Of a DNA stretch of 41,155 bases, positions 1-7,995 are shown one piece after another. Position numbers and translations under genes: made by a program. The stretch's first letter is position 1. Each line of letters starts with the position of its first letter. Source of the stretch: Bordetella parapertussis (lineage in GTDB: Bacteria; Pseudomonadota; Gammaproteobacteria; Burkholderiales; Burkholderiaceae_B); contig CAMCZQ010000007.1 of NCBI GenBank assembly GCA_945887835.1, positions 1-41,155 on the forward strand, written 5' to 3'. Under the pieces are notes generated by a model. It searched no databases. It was not told the DNA's origin and saw nothing but the letters and a program-made list of their open reading frames with translations.

Positions 1-61
1 TCGCAGCGCCAGTCACTAATACCGTCTTACCTGAAAAGTCCAAATCTCGAGCAAAGGTCAT
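1..61 (-). CDS. Short-chain dehydrogenase/reductase, N-terminal fragment (cut by window start)
   Basis: Only the first 20 codons are inside the window. Read on the minus strand they begin MTFARDLDFSGKTVLVTGAA. A short lead-in followed by a KTVLVTG beta strand is the start of a classical Rossmann-fold SDR. The start codon shares four bases (ATGA) with the stop codon of the upstream epimerase-like gene, which points to translational coupling and makes this the last visible gene of the operon. Substrate and full length cannot be judged. Confidence 0.75.
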   Translation of the reverse strand, partial: MTFARDLDFSGKTVLVTGAA

Positions 62-1041
62 GAAAGCTCCTTAGCGATGATCGCCTGCTGTTTCACCCAC
101 TGCAAGGTCTGTAACACACCCTCACTCAAAGGTGTCGACGGATTGAAACCAAGCTCTCGGGTTGCCGCATCAATAGAGAGCGGACCAAGAGAATACGCCC
201 CTCCAAAAAAACCATCATCCCGTTCAAGCACATTCGCCTCGGGAACAGCGAGCTGAACAGCCTGAACGATTTCTGCCAAAGACTGAGAGCGACCTGGAGC
301 GATGTTGTAGACCCGGTGTTGGGTGCCTGCAAAATCCAACGCACGAATAATTCCATTGACAACGTCATCAACGTAGACAAATTGTCGTGTAATGTCTGAC
401 GCGTTTTTGATCACAGACACCCGTTTTGCCAAACCATCTTCTAATAGCTTTTTGATCAAACAGGTGGTCGTGCGGCCTGGGCCGTAGCATGAGGCGACTC
501 TTAAAGACACAGCGTTCAAACCGTAATCATTGCAATAGGCTTCAACCATCGCCTCGCCTGCAGCTTTGGTGCCACCATAGACACTAGTCGGACGCAAAAC
601 GCTATTCTCAACAACAGGCTGCTGACGATCTTGACGATCGCCATAGGCGGTAATAGAAGACATCCACACTAAACGCTTGATGTTGCCGTGAATCCTGACC
701 GCCTCAAGCAAACCCATCAACCCAGCCAAATTGATGTCAACCACTGTGCCAGGCGCATCACGATAAAGCATTGGCCCAGACACCCCGCCCGCATGCACAA
801 TCTTGCTAATCTTGTGGCGAGTCAAAACCTCGTGCCAACGATGCGGGTCAGGCAGATTGTGAGCAAGAACCGGAAACGGATAATCAACGCCAGGCTGTAC
901 ATCCATGCCGACAATCGGCCTGTTCAAAGCAATCAGTTTACGCACCAAAGCAGAGCCGATCAAGCCCCCGATACCTGTTACAAGAATAGCCCCCTCAGTT
1001 GCGTCAGATTGCTTCATGTCTTTGATCTCATCAAAAAGCAT
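58..1041 (-). CDS. NAD-dependent epimerase/dehydratase (extended SDR)
   Basis: A 327-residue protein of the extended SDR family, which oxidises, epimerises or dehydrates sugars and sugar derivatives with a bound NAD(P). The nucleotide-binding motif TGIGGLIG lies at residues 22-29, later than usual because of an N-terminal extension of about 17 residues. The active-site pattern is present: Ser128/Ser129 in WMSSITAYGD and Tyr155-x3-Lys159 in VYGGTK. The start overlaps the stop of the binding-protein gene by one base (TAATG), and the stop overlaps the next SDR start (ATGA). An internal Met9 is an alternative start, but the overlap favours the first. The company of an enolase-superfamily enzyme and a small-molecule importer suggests a role in catabolism rather than envelope sugar synthesis; this is inference. 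Confidence 0.85.
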   Translation of the reverse strand: MLFDEIKDMKQSDATEGAILVTGIGGLIGSALVRKLIALNRPIVGMDVQPGVDYPFPVLAHNLPDPHRWHEVLTRHKISKIVHAGGVSGPMLYRDAPGTVVDINLAGLMGLLEAVRIHGNIKRLVWMSSITAYGDRQDRQQPVVENSVLRPTSVYGGTKAAGEAMVEAYCNDYGLNAVSLRVASCYGPGRTTTCLIKKLLEDGLAKRVSVIKNASDITRQFVYVDDVVNGIIRALDFAGTQHRVYNIAPGRSQSLAEIVQAVQLAVPEANVLERDDGFFGGAYSLGPLSIDAATRELGFNPSTPLSEGVLQTLQWVKQQAIIAKELS

Positions 1042-2012
1042 TACTTTGGCAAGGTGTAATTGACCATAGTTGGGTCAATCTCTTTAAGCAAATCAGCGTA
1101 AATGAATTTATTCCAATCGACGGCTTTAGTAAGCTTTTTAGACTCTGCCAATTGTTTCTCAACCATCACGAAATTGCTCAGAGTACCCTCGTCAAGAACG
1201 ATTTTATATTCGACCTTATCCATCAAATTTCGGGTCAAGTCTTTGTCTAACTTAAGAAAACCAGAGATATAGTCGACCGCTTTGGCACGTTCTGTGTTCA
1301 TCAACTTGGTCGCTTCAATCATTGAGCGCATGAACGCCAGTGCCGCCGGCTTGTTTTTCTCTGCCCAGCCCTTGTTCAGATAAATAAAGACGCGCGGATT
1401 CATGATTCCTTTTGAGTCAACCAAAATGGTCGTATTTTTGATCGCCATGGTGGCGCGTGTGAGCCATGGCTCCCAACTGGTGAAGGCATCAATGTCGCCG
1501 CGCTCAAGGGCCGCAACCATCTCTGGGGCATCTACTTGCACCACCGTATAGTCCTTAAGATTTAGCTTATGCTTTTCAACAATGGCAAGCCAAAAGACCT
1601 CACTACCCGAACCACGGGCGACGCCAATTTTTTTACCTTTTAAGCCTTCTATATTTGCTACGTTACGAGCCACTAAACCGAACCAGCTAACCAACTTAGT
1701 CCCCTCTGCGACCACTACAACATTGTTGTCAATATTAAAGTTTTGCACGCCAGCTTGTTCTGCCCCAAAACTCGCTTGCACCTGATTTTGAATCACAAAC
1801 GCAACCATCGCGGAACCGCTTGGCCCTGTGTTGACCTGTACATCTAAACCATTTTTTTCAAAGATACCCGCCGCCTTGGCAACATAAAAAGCGCCAAAGC
1901 CAGGATCAACCCCCGTGGCAATCGTCATTTTTGTCAACTGAGCCTGCGCACTTGTTGCACAGAGTAAGGCGAATACCGAAATTCCTAATGCTAGTTTTTT
2001 AAACACACTCAT
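1041..2012 (-). CDS. ABC transporter substrate-binding protein, NMT1/SsuA/TauA type
   Basis: Periplasmic binding protein of the nitrate/sulfonate/taurine/thiamine-precursor group. The chosen start gives 323 residues beginning MSVFKKLALG, with a clean Sec signal peptide ending in TSAQA, and is preceded by a GGGGAAAATC ribosome-binding region. A longer in-frame extension upstream would destroy the signal peptide. The body has the family's early GFGAFYVAKAAGIFEKNGL segment, a GSGSEVFW ligand-site stretch and DAFTSWEPW. It follows the permease gene by 49 bases and completes an importer whose ATPase and permease lie upstream. The ligand is unknown; the neighbouring enolase-superfamily enzyme and SDRs suggest an organic acid rather than a sulfonate, since no desulfonating enzyme is next to it. 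Confidence 0.88.
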   Translation of the reverse strand: MSVFKKLALGISVFALLCATSAQAQLTKMTIATGVDPGFGAFYVAKAAGIFEKNGLDVQVNTGPSGSAMVAFVIQNQVQASFGAEQAGVQNFNIDNNVVVVAEGTKLVSWFGLVARNVANIEGLKGKKIGVARGSGSEVFWLAIVEKHKLNLKDYTVVQVDAPEMVAALERGDIDAFTSWEPWLTRATMAIKNTTILVDSKGIMNPRVFIYLNKGWAEKNKPAALAFMRSMIEATKLMNTERAKAVDYISGFLKLDKDLTRNLMDKVEYKIVLDEGTLSNFVMVEKQLAESKKLTKAVDWNKFIYADLLKEIDPTMVNYTLPK

Positions 2013-2061
2013 GATTTTCCCCAGGTTAACTAATCGATACAAACATAAAGCCATTCTTGCC

Positions 2062-2922
2062 TTAGGCAACTGGCGAATAACGACCTGCAAATCTAAAGAT
2101 CGCCCAGCGAAACAAACGATCAGCACCAAACCCTAATAAACCCAAGCACAACAACGCGACAAAAATTTCGTCAATCAACATGTACATACGACCGTTCCAG
2201 AGCATCACGCCGATTCCTTCATTGGCGGCGATCATTTCGGCAGCAACAATGGTTGTAAAAGAGTTTGCCATTGCCAAGCGCATACCGGTCAGAATGTAAG
2301 GTACTGTGGCAGGTAGACTAACATTGAAGAACACCTGTCGCTGACTGGCACCGAGCACTAACGCCGCACGGATTTTATTAGGTGTGATGGCTGAAACCCC
2401 AGCTGCAGTATTCAGGATCACGATAAAAATCGTCGAATAAATAATTAGAAAAATCTTTGACTGCTCACCGATGCCAAACCAGATCACAGCAATCGTGATC
2501 ATCGCAACCGAGGGAATAAATCTTAAAAATTCAGTCCATGGCTCTAAGAGCTTGCGAGCGAGCGAAAAACTGCCGATGGTGAGACCTAGCGGCACTGCAA
2601 TCGCTGAGCCCATGAAAAAACCAATCAGAATTCGTCTTAGACTGTAGCCAACGCTTTCAAATAACACCCCGCTGAGGGCCAGGCTCCAAGCCTTCTGAAA
2701 CACCACGAGGGGTGAGGGAAACAAGATTGACTGAACGACGTATACCGAAGCAAGATGCCAAATTAAAAATAACGAAACAAACCCAAGAATATTTGGCAAC
2801 AATTTATAAGCAGCTGAAAAGAAACCCTGATCACGCTTGCGCTGAGTCAAAATCTCTTGCCGTTGGCTGCGCGTTTTTTCAATACGACCTTTTGGGGCCA
2901 TCTCTGTCTGACCCACATTCAT
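2062..2922 (-). CDS. ABC transporter permease, SsuC/TauC type
   Basis: Integral membrane subunit of 286 residues in the BPD_transp_1 family. A basic cytoplasmic N-terminus (residues 1-35) is followed by several hydrophobic segments. The cytoplasmic coupling loop that docks on the ATPase is visible in the second half (LVLGASQRQVFFNVSLPA), and the segment after it (AAEMIAANEGIG) is typical of taurine/nitrate-type permeases. The start overlaps the ATPase stop by four bases (ATGA), so the two subunits are translationally coupled. Ligand as for the adjacent binding protein. Confidence 0.9.
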   Translation of the reverse strand: MNVGQTEMAPKGRIEKTRSQRQEILTQRKRDQGFFSAAYKLLPNILGFVSLFLIWHLASVYVVQSILFPSPLVVFQKAWSLALSGVLFESVGYSLRRILIGFFMGSAIAVPLGLTIGSFSLARKLLEPWTEFLRFIPSVAMITIAVIWFGIGEQSKIFLIIYSTIFIVILNTAAGVSAITPNKIRAALVLGASQRQVFFNVSLPATVPYILTGMRLAMANSFTTIVAAEMIAANEGIGVMLWNGRMYMLIDEIFVALLCLGLLGFGADRLFRWAIFRFAGRYSPVA

Positions 2923-3707
2923 GCTGTTTGCTCCAACTGACTCACTGACTTTGCGACTTCGTCACGAATCATTTTATGCACCTTGTCGTAGCACGCCATG
3001 TAATTTGGATCAGAGCGCTCCCAGTCGGGTGTAGCATTCACAGGGATCACCTCACGCAAGGTACCGCCAGGTCCTGCCGTCATCACAGCCACTTTGGTGC
3101 CTAGCAAGATCGCCTCGTCGACATCATGCGTAATGAAAACAATCGTTGTTTGCGTTGCTTGCCATATTTTTCTTAACTCTCGCTGCATGATGTTACGCGT
3201 CTGTGCATCAAGCGCACCAAAGGGTTCATCCATTAGTAACATCTTAGGCTCATTGACGAGCGCTCTGGCGATCTGAATACGCTGCTTCATGCCACCCGAT
3301 AATTCATGTGGATATTTTTCGTGATGGCCAAACAATCCCACCAGTTTTAACATCGCTAAAGCCTTAGCATGACGCTGCGAAGTTGGCATTTTTTGCATCC
3401 GCAAACCGAACTCGACATTCTCTTGCGCTGTGAGCCAGGGATAAAGCGAATCCTCGCCTTGAAACACGACACCCCGATCACGCGAGGGATCTTCTACGCG
3501 CTTACCTTCTAAAAAAATATCGCCTGTGGTTGGATGGTCAAAGCCCGCCAACATCGTCAAAATTGTTGTTTTTCCACAGCCCGAAGGGCCTAGCAAGCAG
3601 AGAAACTCACCTCGCTCAATATTTAAAGAAAAATCATCAACTGCGCGAGATACTCGCCCAGTTCGAGACAAAAAGGACTTTGACACCTGCTGAATTTCAA
3701 TAAACAT
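2919..3707 (-). CDS. ABC transporter ATP-binding protein, SsuB/TauB type
   Basis: Nucleotide-binding subunit of 262 residues from the preferred ATG (MFIEIQQVSK). Walker A GPSGCGKTT is at residues 40-48, the signature LSGGMKQR follows, and Walker B with the D-loop reads LLMDEPFGALDAQT. The H-loop is in FITHDVDEA. This is the canonical taurine/nitrate subgroup. An in-frame TTG thirteen codons upstream would also work but adds a non-conserved leader, so I prefer the ATG. It overlaps the permease gene by four bases. It lies 89 bases after the enolase-superfamily gene, probably in the same transcript. Confidence 0.9.
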   Translation of the reverse strand: MFIEIQQVSKSFLSRTGRVSRAVDDFSLNIERGEFLCLLGPSGCGKTTILTMLAGFDHPTTGDIFLEGKRVEDPSRDRGVVFQGEDSLYPWLTAQENVEFGLRMQKMPTSQRHAKALAMLKLVGLFGHHEKYPHELSGGMKQRIQIARALVNEPKMLLMDEPFGALDAQTRNIMQRELRKIWQATQTTIVFITHDVDEAILLGTKVAVMTAGPGGTLREVIPVNATPDWERSDPNYMACYDKVHKMIRDEVAKSVSQLEQTA

Positions 3708-3796
3708 CCTAAGCTCACAATTTAACGAATGAATGATTTCAAGCAAGTATTATGCCAAAACTCAGATGAGTACCCTAGCGACCCAAAAGGCCTGAC

Positions 3797-4918
3797 TTAA
3801 CTGGTGCGCGGACGCAGCGACTCAAGCACTTTGACATCAACTTCTACACCCAATCCTGGCTTATCAGAGACATACACCATACCCTCGCGACAGTCAGGCT
3901 CGGCAACGGGGTTGTCTGCAATCCAGACCGTGCCTAGGCTGAGGCCCCAATTTATTTGGGGGATCACAGCCGCCGCATGCACCATCGCAGCCGTTGCTAC
4001 CCCAGTCTCCATCATCATGGCCAAGTTCACCGACAAACCAATACTGTCTGCCACAATTGCAGTTGCAACAAGAGGCGTGACCCCCCCTAACTTGATACTT
4101 TTCAAACTCACACCGTGCGCCGCCTGAGCCTGCGTGTGTGCGAAGATATCCGAAAGCCCGTGCAAACTCTCGTCAATTCCCACAGGAACCCTCGATAATC
4201 GAACCACATTTGCTAAACGGGCCACATCGCCAGCCGGTAAGGGTTGCTCGATAAACGCCACCGAGCAATCACGGACGCCCTCTGAAAACTTAAGCACCGT
4301 CGAGTGGTCCCATCCCATATTGGCATCTGCAGAAATCAACGCCTCAGGGCCTAACGCCTGCCTCAATTGCTGCACCGTAGCAATTTCAAGCGCCACTGGG
4401 GCGACTGCCACTTTCAGTTTAAAGGCGCGAAAGCCTTGCTGATAAAGCTCGACCGCTTCGGCCACATCTTTAGAGGTATCGCCGCTGCCACCGATCAAGC
4501 GAAGGACTTGAATGGCAGGTCTGAGCGCACCGCCCAGTAAGGTTGCAACCGATACCTGCTGAATTTTGCCAGCTAGGTCTAACAAGGCGATATCCAGCGC
4601 AGCAAACGCCCCACCATTGGCAAACACGGTTGCACGCATCGCTTTAGACAAGCGTGCACGATCAAGCGTTGATTGGCCAAGAAGCTTGGGGGCAATAAAT
4701 TCTTTGATCGCTGCCGCCATGCCCACCAGCGTTTCGCCCGACATGACGGGGCTTGCCGCCGCCTCGCCCCAGCCTTCATGGCCGCCTCGCGTACGAATTC
4801 TGACGAACAGAACAGGCCCATCATCTATGCGATAGGTCGACATGACCAAGGGCTTGCGCAACCGCAACAAAACAGGAAAACAATCGATCGCAGTAATGAC
4901 GTGATCGGCATGAGTCAT
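3797..4918 (-). CDS. Enolase-superfamily enzyme, muconate-lactonizing/dipeptide-epimerase-like
   Basis: A 373-residue alpha/beta-barrel enzyme that abstracts a proton next to a carboxylate bound to Mg2+. From the start MTHADHV the catalytic set of the MLE subgroup is complete: Lys167-x-Lys169 in AFKLKV, metal ligands Asp198 (SADAN), Glu224 (IEQPLP) and Asp249 (GIDES), and the opposite lysine Lys276 in SIKLGG. A KxK motif plus a barrel-end lysine fits cycloisomerases, N-acylamino-acid racemases and dipeptide epimerases rather than mandelate racemase. The ATG is preceded by AGGTG; longer TTG-initiated readings lack a ribosome-binding site. It heads the putative operon that runs to the left window edge and is divergent from the crotonase gene. 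The exact reaction cannot be read from sequence. Confidence 0.85.
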   Translation of the reverse strand: MTHADHVITAIDCFPVLLRLRKPLVMSTYRIDDGPVLFVRIRTRGGHEGWGEAAASPVMSGETLVGMAAAIKEFIAPKLLGQSTLDRARLSKAMRATVFANGGAFAALDIALLDLAGKIQQVSVATLLGGALRPAIQVLRLIGGSGDTSKDVAEAVELYQQGFRAFKLKVAVAPVALEIATVQQLRQALGPEALISADANMGWDHSTVLKFSEGVRDCSVAFIEQPLPAGDVARLANVVRLSRVPVGIDESLHGLSDIFAHTQAQAAHGVSLKSIKLGGVTPLVATAIVADSIGLSVNLAMMMETGVATAAMVHAAAVIPQINWGLSLGTVWIADNPVAEPDCREGMVYVSDKPGLGVEVDVKVLESLRPRTS

Positions 4919-5140
4919 GTGTGCACCTATGTCTATTGATGATTTCAAGACCTGACTCATTTTTTTAAATAGAATATTCAAGCCGCGCTTGAGCGTAAAT
5001 ATAGATTAAAGTAGGCCACATATGAATGCGCATCACGCTATCCTTCGGAAGCCAAAACTGACAATAATAGGCTTTCGGTGAATTTGTCTAGTGAAATTCG
5101 AACGAGTAGCCTTTTAAACCTAAAAGTCATAGGCTAAAAA
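4919..5140. promoter_or_regulatory. Divergent intergenic region, enolase-superfamily gene / crotonase gene
   Basis: These 222 bases separate two outward-facing operons, so promoters for both should lie here. The stretch near the minus-strand gene is AT-rich (a T-run followed by AAATAGAATATTC at about 4963-4980). I could not pick a convincing -35/-10 pair or a clear operator palindrome by eye. Confidence 0.45.
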
Positions 5141-5932
5141 ATGGAACATCTTGCCTTAGAAACGGTGGTGTTGAGTATTTCAGAGGGGATCGCGCGCATC
5201 ACCATCGATCGACCAGAAAAGCGCAACGCCTTGAGCCTGCAAGTCGTTCGCGAATTACAAGTCGCCTTGCTCCTGGCCGAAAAAGATGCGTCTGTTCGTG
5301 TGGCAATCTTGAGTGGCACGGGCACCCGCGTCTTTGCAGCGGGCGCAGACTTAGACGAACTGCCTGAGGCCTTCACAACACCACAAACCGCGATGGCGTA
5401 CGATCAACTTGTCAATCAGCTATACCGCGCCTTACAAACGAGTCGACTGCCGATTATTGCAAGCATGGCAGGTCATGCAATCGGTGGCGGTTGCCTGCTA
5501 GCGCTCGCCTGCGATCTTCGCATCGCGGCCAGTCATATCAAGATCGGGTTTCCCGTCGCTCGCATTGGCTTGATGCTCAGCCCCAAAGAGCATCAATTAA
5601 TACTCGCTCAAATTACGCCTTCGCAAGCGCGCTTGCTGATGTTTACGGGTCGCCGCATCGATGCGCAAAAAGCTCAGACTTGGGGGCTGATAGACATCGC
5701 AGTTGCTGACACTGAACTTGAGGCCGCCACTGCACAAGTGGCGGCTGAGATCGTCATCGGCGCCCCTCTTGCCATTCGCGTGACAAAATCTTTAGTGCAG
5801 GCCTTATCCTCTCACGAAGAGGTTGAACGATCAATTTCAGAAGCCTACGAAATGATTTATACCAGCAACGATTTAAAAGAAGGCCTTAAGGCAATTGAAG
5901 AAAAACGTGTCCCAAAATTTTTGGGCAGATAG
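5141..5932 (+). CDS. Enoyl-CoA hydratase/isomerase (crotonase) family protein lacking both usual catalytic Glu
   Basis: A 263-residue crotonase-fold protein. The CoA-binding strand and first oxyanion-hole segment are normal (FAAGADLDEL, residues 65-74), and so is the second (MAGHAIGGGC, 109-118). The two glutamates of classical enoyl-CoA hydratase (Glu144 and Glu164 in the rat enzyme) align with Leu119 and Val139 here. Ordinary hydration of enoyl-CoA is therefore unlikely, and another crotonase-type reaction (isomerisation, C-C cleavage, hydrolysis) or a changed role should be considered. The C-terminal helices are complete (EEKRVPKFLGR). It precedes hyuA by only 32 bases, so it probably works on the same pathway. 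Annotation transfer as enoyl-CoA hydratase would be unsafe. Confidence 0.85.
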   Translation: MEHLALETVVLSISEGIARITIDRPEKRNALSLQVVRELQVALLLAEKDASVRVAILSGTGTRVFAAGADLDELPEAFTTPQTAMAYDQLVNQLYRALQTSRLPIIASMAGHAIGGGCLLALACDLRIAASHIKIGFPVARIGLMLSPKEHQLILAQITPSQARLLMFTGRRIDAQKAQTWGLIDIAVADTELEAATAQVAAEIVIGAPLAIRVTKSLVQALSSHEEVERSISEAYEMIYTSNDLKEGLKAIEEKRVPKFLGR

Positions 5933-5964
5933 ATAAGTCAGCAGAACCTTCGATGGAGTAATTT

Positions 5965-7995
5965 ATGCTTTGGTTAGGGATAGATGTTGGCGGCACCTTC
6001 ACGGATCTAGTCCTCTACGACCCGGTAAAAAAAACAATCACAATCGATAAGGTTCCTTCGACTCCACATAATCAAGCCGAAGGCATCCTCGCTGGCATGA
6101 AACGAATGGGCTTACCTGCGAGCGCACTCGAGCGCATGGCACATGGTACGACCGTCGCCACCAATACCGCGCTTGAGCGCAACGGGGCCAAGATTGTAGC
6201 GCTCACGACGACCGGCCATCGAGACGTGTTGGTGGTGGGTCGAGGTAATCGCATGGAACTCTACAACATCAAAGCCAGGCCAAAAGAGCCGTTATTGAGT
6301 CGCTCAATGTGCTTTGAAATCGACGAGCGTGTCAACGCCAAAGGCGAAGTGATTCTGGCCTTAAACGAGCAGCAGGTTGCAGAGGTGGCTGAGCAGCTAA
6401 AAAAAGAAGGTGTCCAGGCCGTGGCAGTGTGTTTTTTACACTCTTATAACAATCCGACCCACGAACTGCGCTGCGCCGAGCTGATCTCTCAAGCGCTGCC
6501 TGAGGCGGTCGTTGTAACCTCGGCGCAGGTGTTGCCCGAATACCGAGAGTTCGAACGTTTTTCGACTGCCGCCATCAATGCCTATGTTGCGCCAAGAATG
6601 CGCCGCTACCTAGGCGATCTTGAGGCAACGCTCAAACAAAACGGTCTGACGGCGCAATTACAGATCATGACCTCGAACGGAGGCTCATTACCCGTCTCGC
6701 GGGTGTATGACCTGCCTGTGCTCACCATGCTTTCGGGCCCCGCGGCCGGTGTCATTGCAACCGCCCATATCGGTCAGCAGGCAAACCACCCCAATTTGAT
6801 CACCTGTGATATCGGCGGGACTTCAACCGATGTCTGTCTGGTTCAAGATGGTGAGTTTGGCATGACCACCGATGGGCACGTGGGTACGTTACCGATCAAA
6901 ATCCGACAAATTGACATCCACACGATTGGAATGGGCGGCGGTAGTATCGCGCGCAATAGTGCGGGAGGTTTTCTTTCGGTCGGCCCGCGCTCGGCAGGCA
7001 GCCGCCCAGGACCTGCCTGCTACGGTCGCGGTGGTACAGACCCCACCGTGACAGATGCAAACGTCGTGCTTGGCCGCCTGAGCGTCGATCGTTTATTAGG
7101 AAACGAAATCAAGCTTGATCTAGCGGCTGCTCACGAAGCCATCGAATCTCTTGCAAAATCTGTTGGCCTAAATGTTTACCAGATGGCTGAAGGGGTACTG
7201 CGCTTAGCGACCATCGCGTTAGCGGGTGCAATCAAAGAAATCTCGATCATGAAAGGCTACGATCCGCGAAACTTTGCCCTCATGCCTTACGGTGGCGCGG
7301 GCCCGCTGCACGCAATTGATATTGCTGAAGAACTCGGCATGCAAACCGTTGTGATCCCCCCTTTACCCGGAACTTTTTCAGCGTTAGGGTTGCTGATTGC
7401 CGACTCGCGACGCGATTATGTCAAAACCTCGATCTCTGCTTTACGTGACACGGACATCCAGAGCGTCTTGCGCTTACTGCAAGAGTTGGTGGCACAAGCC
7501 AATCTTGAATTTGATCAATCAGGCTTTGACGCGACGCGCAGACGCTTTGCTGCATCGTTAGATGTTCGCTATTCAGGTCAATCTTTTGAGCTTTCGGTCC
7601 CAGTAGATTTTGAACAATCTAGCATGGAGTCTATTGAGAAGAATTTTCAAGCAATTTACTTGTCGCGCTTTGGTGCCCTGTCGAATATGACAGTCGAAAT
7701 TGTAAGTTACAGAGTGGTGGCCTCAAGCCTCTCAGACAAACCAGTGATGCCAGAACTTCATAAAGAGGGTCGTTCGCTAAGCGCCGCGCTGTCGCGGCAT
7801 CGTTCCGTGGTCTTTCATGGTCAAAGCGTTGAAGTGCCCATCTATCAACGCGACCTACTCCCGTTAAATACCCCAATTGCGGGCCCCACACTCATTGAAG
7901 AAAATGGTTCAACAACCGTTGTTCCTGCCAACTGGAACGCGGAGCTTGAGCAGTCTGGCTGTCTGGTGATTCATAAAATTCGGAGTCAAGCATGA
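5965..7995 (+). CDS. hyuA: Hydantoinase/oxoprolinase family protein, subunit A (ATP-binding)
   Basis: A 676-residue homologue of N-methylhydantoinase A, the alpha part of 5-oxoprolinase, and related ATP-dependent carboxylases and caprolactamase. The subunit belongs to the ASKHA/actin-like ATPase fold: a phosphate-binding loop at the N-terminus (GIDVGGTFTDLVLYD, residues 5-19) and a second one near residue 285 (CDIGGTSTDVCLV). RPGPACYGRGGTDPTVTDAN and PYGGAGPLHA are family hallmarks. It phosphorylates a cyclic amide or carbonyl substrate for subunit B. Its ATGA overlap with hyuB indicates coupled synthesis of the two subunits. Substrate unknown: hydantoins, lactams, oxoproline or ketones are all possible for this family. 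Confidence 0.93.
   Translation: MLWLGIDVGGTFTDLVLYDPVKKTITIDKVPSTPHNQAEGILAGMKRMGLPASALERMAHGTTVATNTALERNGAKIVALTTTGHRDVLVVGRGNRMELYNIKARPKEPLLSRSMCFEIDERVNAKGEVILALNEQQVAEVAEQLKKEGVQAVAVCFLHSYNNPTHELRCAELISQALPEAVVVTSAQVLPEYREFERFSTAAINAYVAPRMRRYLGDLEATLKQNGLTAQLQIMTSNGGSLPVSRVYDLPVLTMLSGPAAGVIATAHIGQQANHPNLITCDIGGTSTDVCLVQDGEFGMTTDGHVGTLPIKIRQIDIHTIGMGGGSIARNSAGGFLSVGPRSAGSRPGPACYGRGGTDPTVTDANVVLGRLSVDRLLGNEIKLDLAAAHEAIESLAKSVGLNVYQMAEGVLRLATIALAGAIKEISIMKGYDPRNFALMPYGGAGPLHAIDIAEELGMQTVVIPPLPGTFSALGLLIADSRRDYVKTSISALRDTDIQSVLRLLQELVAQANLEFDQSGFDATRRRFAASLDVRYSGQSFELSVPVDFEQSSMESIEKNFQAIYLSRFGALSNMTVEIVSYRVVASSLSDKPVMPELHKEGRSLSAALSRHRSVVFHGQSVEVPIYQRDLLPLNTPIAGPTLIEENGSTTVVPANWNAELEQSGCLVIHKIRSQA

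Noticed and set aside
2013-2129. N-terminal extension of the NMT1-type binding protein
   Set aside because: It would bury the signal peptide in the interior and overlaps the permease gene end; the downstream ATG has a GGGGA site.
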